IMG/VR virus record: IMGVR_UViG_3300047552_000782
Coordinates: 1 to 50,666 of that record
Length of the DNA: 50,666 nucleotides
Reading direction: 5' to 3' (one strand)
Origin: a virus
Below are positions 46,518 to 50,666 of this stretch, one piece after another (within the stretch, counting starts at the first letter, position 1; each line of letters starts with the position of its first letter). The position numbers and the translations under genes were made by a program. The notes below the pieces were generated by a model. It made no database searches. It was not told the DNA's origin and worked only from the letters and a program-made list of their open reading frames with translations.

Positions 46518-48283
46518 GTACGTGCATTAGGCGGGAATGTACACAATCAATCTATAAACAACGAAGTCATACTATTACGTTTGACGAAATCTCTGTTTCT
46601 AATAATTCATACATCGCACTAACCACGGAATACGGATTTTCTTGGACTAATGCCAATGTTGTAGACACAACAGATACATCCTACACAGATTACTCTTTGG
46701 GATCTATTAATCACAATGATATAGGAAATGTAGTTATTAACTCAAATTTAGGAAATACGATTACAATAGATTTTGGACAAGTAGTTACATTTTCTTCTGT
46801 TTATTTTTATACAAAAGCTGCCTATAATGGGGCTCAGTTGTTAGTTACTGGATACAAAACAGATGGAACCACTGTTACAAGAACTATAACACTGGCTAGC
46901 TCTGCTAGAGTATATGCTACATTTGATACCTATTACGGTTTCTATGATTTATATAAAATTACAATAGCTCCACAAAGTAGTTGCTATTTTGTTATGGATG
47001 ATTTTAAATTTATAGGGCAAAAGCCAGGAAGTCCGTTTGACGGCAAGTATATGATTACTTTTGAAGACATAGTAGTAGGAAGTAGTGGATACACCTATCT
47101 CAGCAGCTATAGTGGTTTTACTTGGTATAACGCTGCCGTAACAGATGCTCCTAACGAAGACGTTCCATATTGGGATGGTCAACAATGGAGAACTCCTAGA
47201 TACAGCAGTGGGATGAAATCTTCTAGAAATGTTGTGTATAATGTTAATGCTTTAGATTTATCTATACGTTTTCCAGAACCTATTAATCTCGAAAAGTTAT
47301 ATATGGGTCAGCCCTATGACGTTATAAATGGATCTAATAACACTATTTCAATAACTGGAGATTTATATCCCAGTGGAACATATAGTGTGTCTTTTTCAAC
47401 AACCTTTAATGTAGGAGCTTGGCATACTTTAAACATTACAGGGGCTATGAATATGAATATATCTGTAGGTCCTGATGGTGATTGGTTTTCCCTAGATAAT
47501 ATTCAATATACTTATTATGATGATAATTGGAGAGGATCTCTGCCTCAATCTATAGTTGGAAGATTGGAAACGGCGTTAGGATTCGGTCCGCACTTATTGT
47601 GGACATTTGATATAAAATCTGGAACAGCTATACCAGACAAGTCCGGTTATTCTGATGTACAGGCTACATTAACCGTAGATGCTGCCAGTCTCGCCCCTAA
47701 CGGAAAGTATTTATATTTTAACAACACTGCTCATTCTTATTATGTTGTAAGTCCATACGACTGCTGGGATTTTAGTATGGGAAACTATTATCAAAGCACC
47801 GATAAGGCGTTTACTATCGTAACTTACTGTATCCCTACCGTTACTACCAATTCTATAAATACTTTATTGGCAAAGTGGGGAGATACGAGTTCTAGAGACT
47901 GGCTGTTTGGCTTTATAAATAATATATTAACAATAAAATTATACGACGAAGCCAATGATAAACAGGCGTATAAACAATCTACAGCTAGAACTAATCCCGG
48001 AATGAGAACACAATACGCTGTTACTTATAACGGAGATGAAACAGACCCTGTTAATGGGTTAAAGTTATATCAAGGATCTACAGATATAACAGATACGGGG
48101 GGAAAAGATGTAGGCTATACCAACATGAATGCTATAAACGGAAGCATATCTTCTAATTATTTGGGAGATACAGCCACTAATTTTAAGGGATACAAATACT
48201 GTGATATGATATTTTTAAATAGAGAATTGACGGCTGCTCAAATAGCTTCCGTAAAGTCAGTTTTAGATAGTTATTACGCCTAA
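46514..48283 (+). CDS. Fibre/adhesin with duplicated N-terminal beta domain and LamG domain
   Basis: 589 residues. Two related domains of about 155 residues: first HTITFDEISVSNNSYIALTT... FVMDDFKFIG, second YMITFEDIVVGSSGYTYLSS... FSLDNIQYTY; both begin with I-T-F-E/D and a GF-W segment and end in an F-x-hydrophobic-D motif, like carbohydrate-binding or PEP-CTERM-type exported modules. The C-terminus (about 350-589) is LamG-like (LLWTFDIKSGTAIPDKSGYS, WLFGFINNILTIKLYD, CDMIFLNRELTAAQI). Start chosen for its AGGAG site and ATGA overlap. Confidence 0.75.
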   Translation: MSTCIRRECTQSIYKQRSHTITFDEISVSNNSYIALTTEYGFSWTNANVVDTTDTSYTDYSLGSINHNDIGNVVINSNLGNTITIDFGQVVTFSSVYFYTKAAYNGAQLLVTGYKTDGTTVTRTITLASSARVYATFDTYYGFYDLYKITIAPQSSCYFVMDDFKFIGQKPGSPFDGKYMITFEDIVVGSSGYTYLSSYSGFTWYNAAVTDAPNEDVPYWDGQQWRTPRYSSGMKSSRNVVYNVNALDLSIRFPEPINLEKLYMGQPYDVINGSNNTISITGDLYPSGTYSVSFSTTFNVGAWHTLNITGAMNMNISVGPDGDWFSLDNIQYTYYDDNWRGSLPQSIVGRLETALGFGPHLLWTFDIKSGTAIPDKSGYSDVQATLTVDAASLAPNGKYLYFNNTAHSYYVVSPYDCWDFSMGNYYQSTDKAFTIVTYCIPTVTTNSINTLLAKWGDTSSRDWLFGFINNILTIKLYDEANDKQAYKQSTARTNPGMRTQYAVTYNGDETDPVNGLKLYQGSTDITDTGGKDVGYTNMNAINGSISSNYLGDTATNFKGYKYCDMIFLNRELTAAQIASVKSVLDSYYA

Positions 48284-48294
48284 AGGAGTAGTTT

Positions 48295-48549
48295 ATGGAT
48301 TTTATAAACGTTAAAGAGACAGCTAAGGCTGTAAGAGTTACAGAAGAAAACTATCACCAATTTATTAACAGAATAAAAAAGGATAAGGATTTAAGAGGTT
48401 TAGCAGTAGGTAAAAACGATGAATTAATTTCCGTAGATGGAGCCAGATTTAAAATTATTAATATTCAAGATTGGATAATTTGTAAAGGTGATAATACATA
48501 CCATTCTGTGGATACAGAAACTTTTCAAAAAACGTATAAAGTGGAGTAA
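48295..48549 (+). CDS. Small phage protein, possible tail-lysis accessory
   Basis: 84 residues. Resembles short phage proteins whose end reads IQDWIICKGDNTYHSVDTET, FQKTYKVE, a pattern of a small domain often next to lysis or fibre genes. AAAGGAG upstream. Function unknown. Confidence 0.6.
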   Translation: MDFINVKETAKAVRVTEENYHQFINRIKKDKDLRGLAVGKNDELISVDGARFKIINIQDWIICKGDNTYHSVDTETFQKTYKVE

Positions 48550-48598
48550 AATAACGATGCTTATTGTGATAATATGATAATAGGATTAAAGGTGACGT

Positions 48599-48886
48599 AT
48601 GAGTAATATAGCCGGTTCTAAAGCAATACTGGACGCAACTTTTAGAGATAAAGATAATGTTTTATTTGACCCGTCAAATATTACTATTAGAATTATTCAT
48701 CCAAACGAATCGACGGTTTTAGAAACAATAACGACAAATATAACCAGAGTTTCTACGGGTATTTATGAATATACTTATACGCTGCCATATAATTACTCGC
48801 ATATATTTCACGAGTGGAGTGGCAAAGATGATGCTAATGTAACAGATTTAGCAAGACAACAAATAGATATAGTTTACTCAGATTAA
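48599..48886 (+). CDS. Small Ig-like virion protein
   Basis: 95 residues: SKAILDATFRDKDNVLFDPS, TVLETITTNITRVSTGIYEY, FHEWSGKDDANVTDLARQQI. The strand order fits an Ig-like fold seen in small phage baseplate or fibre proteins. Preceded by AAAGGTGACGT. Separate gene in the fibre cluster. Confidence 0.65.
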   Translation: MSNIAGSKAILDATFRDKDNVLFDPSNITIRIIHPNESTVLETITTNITRVSTGIYEYTYTLPYNYSHIFHEWSGKDDANVTDLARQQIDIVYSD

Positions 48887-48900
48887 TAAGGAGAATAATT

Positions 48901-49329
48901 ATGGCAATTACAATGAATGGAAAACTGGCAAATACAGGCAACTTAAAAGGCTTGAACGGGGTATTTAAAAACACTGCGAGTGGTTATACAGCCTTATATA
49001 TGGGATTTATAACCGGAGGCACTCCCATAGCAGACGATTCAACGGTTGCGGGTCTTAGCGAATGTACCGGCGTAGCTAGAGTTGATATTACTTCTTTACT
49101 AGGGTCGCCCGCACTGTATAACGGTGTTCCCGCAATAAGAAACTCATCCGCAATCGCCTCAGGAAATGCTACGGCAGCGGAGGCAATAACAGGATGGTTT
49201 TTAACAAATACATCTAGCGGAGCTGGGGATCTTATCGCTTATAGTAATAAAGGCGCAGACTCTCTTAACACTAACGTAGGTAGCCCAATTCAATTCGATG
49301 CCAACGCTCTCACAATTACGCAGGACTGA
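48901..49329 (+). CDS. Virion-associated hypothetical protein
   Basis: 142 residues, small-residue-rich (ALYMGFITGGTPIADDSTVA, SSAIASGNATAAEAITGWFL). Resembles small phage proteins that precede fibre genes. GGAGAATAATT precedes ATG. Codon use is C-richer, as in the capsid gene, so it may be abundant. Confidence 0.6.
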   Translation: MAITMNGKLANTGNLKGLNGVFKNTASGYTALYMGFITGGTPIADDSTVAGLSECTGVARVDITSLLGSPALYNGVPAIRNSSAIASGNATAAEAITGWFLTNTSSGAGDLIAYSNKGADSLNTNVGSPIQFDANALTITQD

Positions 49330-49332
49330 TGA

Positions 49333-50109
49333 ATGAAAGATATAGATCTATCAGTAGGAAAATATAATAATACTAATCTCGAAACAAGGAAATATAACAA
49401 TATTTCCCTTTCCGTTCGAGAATATATTATTATTGTTAAATTACTGAATATCATATCTAATCTTACCGGAACTACTAATATTGAGTCTTTACTCAAAGTA
49501 GCATCTGAACTTATTTCTCAAGTAGATACCAGAACTTCTGTACAGAGTCAGGTTCAGACGGCGAGTAAGATAATAAGCACAGTTTCCAGTAGTACAGGTA
49601 CGAGCTCTGTAATTGATGAGTCTGGATTCTTCAAGCTTATTAGCTTACTGCAAACGGTTACAGGAACTACAAGCAACCTTTATACAGTGTCCAAACTTAT
49701 ATCAAGTATTCAAACTGGAACTCAGGTGCAGAGTGTTGTTAAAGTTTTAGCTAAACTACTATCGGATATAGCAAGTAATACGAATGTAACAAGCTCTTTA
49801 AGCACTCTTTCAAAAATTGTATCCTCTGTGGGAAGTTCTTCAGAAATACAAAGTAATTTGGATACTATTCAAAAAATCCTGTCTCAAATAGGAGGAAGCA
49901 CTGTTGTAAATAGCTCTCTTTTTACTATGTGTAAGATAGCTTCAGTTTTAGGAACAACTACGGCAGTAACTTCGTCTTGTTATGTACCAGTTTCAAATAT
50001 TTACTTAGGCTTAGATTATACCTTTATGGGTCTTCCTTATATGACAGAAGTTCCAGACAATTCACTTGATTACACTTTTATGGGCTTACCAATAATTAAA
50101 GGATACTAA
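49333..50109 (+). CDS. Repeat protein with C-terminal LDYTFMGLP motifs
   Basis: 258 residues. About seven repeats of 22-26 residues (pattern hxKhhSxhxSxTxVxSxhxxh, for example LAKLLSDIASNTNVTSSLST and ISQVDTRTSVQSQVQT) cover about 45-215 and look helical. The end has LDYTFMGLPYMTEVPDNS and LDYTFMGLPIIKGY, a 9-residue direct repeat also known from small C-terminal motifs of phage structural proteins. Unlike common beta fibres. Weak ribosome site. Confidence 0.65.
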   Translation: MKDIDLSVGKYNNTNLETRKYNNISLSVREYIIIVKLLNIISNLTGTTNIESLLKVASELISQVDTRTSVQSQVQTASKIISTVSSSTGTSSVIDESGFFKLISLLQTVTGTTSNLYTVSKLISSIQTGTQVQSVVKVLAKLLSDIASNTNVTSSLSTLSKIVSSVGSSSEIQSNLDTIQKILSQIGGSTVVNSSLFTMCKIASVLGTTTAVTSSCYVPVSNIYLGLDYTFMGLPYMTEVPDNSLDYTFMGLPIIKGY

Positions 50110-50111
50110 CA

Positions 50112-50666
50112 ATGACAACATTTTATATAGATCCTGAAAACGGAAATGATGCTAACGCAGGAACATCTTTTGCAGCTGCGTGGAAAACTATGAAAGATGG
50201 TGCTACAGCGGTAAGAATAGCTGCTGGGGATACCATAAGAATGAAATCTAGTCCATTGCCTACATTGCTTGGTTCTTGTACTTTTACAAATAATAATGAA
50301 TACATAACAATACCATCTGGATTAGCAAAATTATTAACAGATTGCGAAGCAACGACAAATTGGACAGCAAGTACAAACAACACAATAACAGCGGCAACAT
50401 CAAACTGGATAAACGGAACAAAAAGTATAGCGAACAGCTTGACGTCATCCTTCACAACAGGGAAATTCGCTGTTTATGACTTTGGCTCTAACCAAGATTT
50501 ATCAGCATTTAGGCAATTAAATTTATTTATCAAAGTAGCTACAACATCAATTATAGCTAATAACTTAATAATTAAGTTCTGTTCTGATGCAGCTGGTGAT
50601 ACAGAAATTGATGCAATCCATGTATTTACTGTTCCATTTGCATTAAGTTCAGCCAACGCCTCTTTT
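50112..50666 (+). CDS. Tailspike/receptor-binding protein, 5' part (cut by window edge)
   Basis: 185 codons stay open to the window end from ATG at 50112. FYIDPENGNDANAGTSFAAA followed by WKTMKDGATAVRIAAGDTI is the entry to right-handed beta-helix proteins of the pectate-lyase fold used in tailspikes. The visible second part (VYDFGSNQDLSAFRQLNLFI) is a beta sandwich-like insertion. Likely binds or cuts a surface polysaccharide; the catalytic part would lie beyond the window. Confidence 0.75.
   Translation, partial: MTTFYIDPENGNDANAGTSFAAAWKTMKDGATAVRIAAGDTIRMKSSPLPTLLGSCTFTNNNEYITIPSGLAKLLTDCEATTNWTASTNNTITAATSNWINGTKSIANSLTSSFTTGKFAVYDFGSNQDLSAFRQLNLFIKVATTSIIANNLIIKFCSDAAGDTEIDAIHVFTVPFALSSANASF

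Noticed and set aside
1-50666. CRISPR arrays or insertion sequences
   Set aside because: No regularly spaced repeats and no complete transposase with terminal repeats were seen; the only candidates are the left-edge fragment and the inverted repeats around 19130-19603.

Overview
This window is one stretch of a tailed double-stranded DNA phage (or prophage). The DNA is AT-rich, bacterial genetic code fits throughout, and almost every gene has a Shine-Dalgarno motif of the GGAG/AGGA type. The virion is a siphovirus: there is a long tape measure gene, a programmed -1 frameshift in the tail chaperone pair, no sheath gene, and a tail-tip module (DUF2460, DUF2163, NlpC/P60, tip attachment protein) of the gene-transfer-agent/lambda type. 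The tip type suggests a host with an outer membrane, while boxA-like leaders resemble those of Bacillota rRNA operons; the host cannot be fixed from sequence alone. No DNA polymerase, helicase, holin or recognisable endolysin lies in the window.

Layout. Positions 1-19603 are a leftward (minus strand) arm of about 45 densely packed, mostly small genes, many overlapping by ATGA-type junctions. Its distal part (1-10441) is rich in enzymes that modify proteins or RNA: a class II Fic AMPylase-like protein, a Cys-based protein phosphatase, an RtcB RNA ligase, a serine recombinase, a metallophosphoesterase, and a compact ubiquitin-like set made of an E1-like (ThiF) adenylyltransferase, a small protein fusing an IF2 N-terminal-type domain to a beta-grasp ubiquitin-like tail that ends in glycine, and a JAB/JAMM isopeptidase. 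The proximal part (10636-19603) has DNA-binding regulators (XRE, ribbon-helix-helix, Myb/SANT-like), zinc-ribbon proteins, a membrane-anchored zincin, and a run of proteins of 28-59 residues.

Positions 19604-21054 are a noncoding hub from which the two arms are transcribed divergently. It carries promoters, a 20-bp palindrome, strong hairpins, GGTGTA-type repeats and a GC-rich island; it is the best candidate for a replication origin, control region or packaging site.

Positions 21064-50666 are the rightward (plus strand) arm: four small genes and a tRNA-Trp, a terminator and promoter, then terminase, portal-MuF fusion, a head surface candidate, protease with a scaffold-like tail, major capsid, connectors, major tail protein, chaperones, tape measure, tail tip, and finally fibre and receptor-binding genes running off the right end.

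Regulation looks layered. A 20-bp tandem repeat of ATTGTTTT half-sites sits on four promoters in both arms and is a likely repressor operator. Two minus-strand leaders share a boxA-like motif followed by a long complementary stem, one enclosing a structured RNA and one enclosing a whole gene, a plan that recalls rRNA operon leaders. In the head and tail genes, RNA hairpins after the capsid and major tail protein genes could set expression steps. The most unusual content is the ubiquitin-like triad at 5521-8658.
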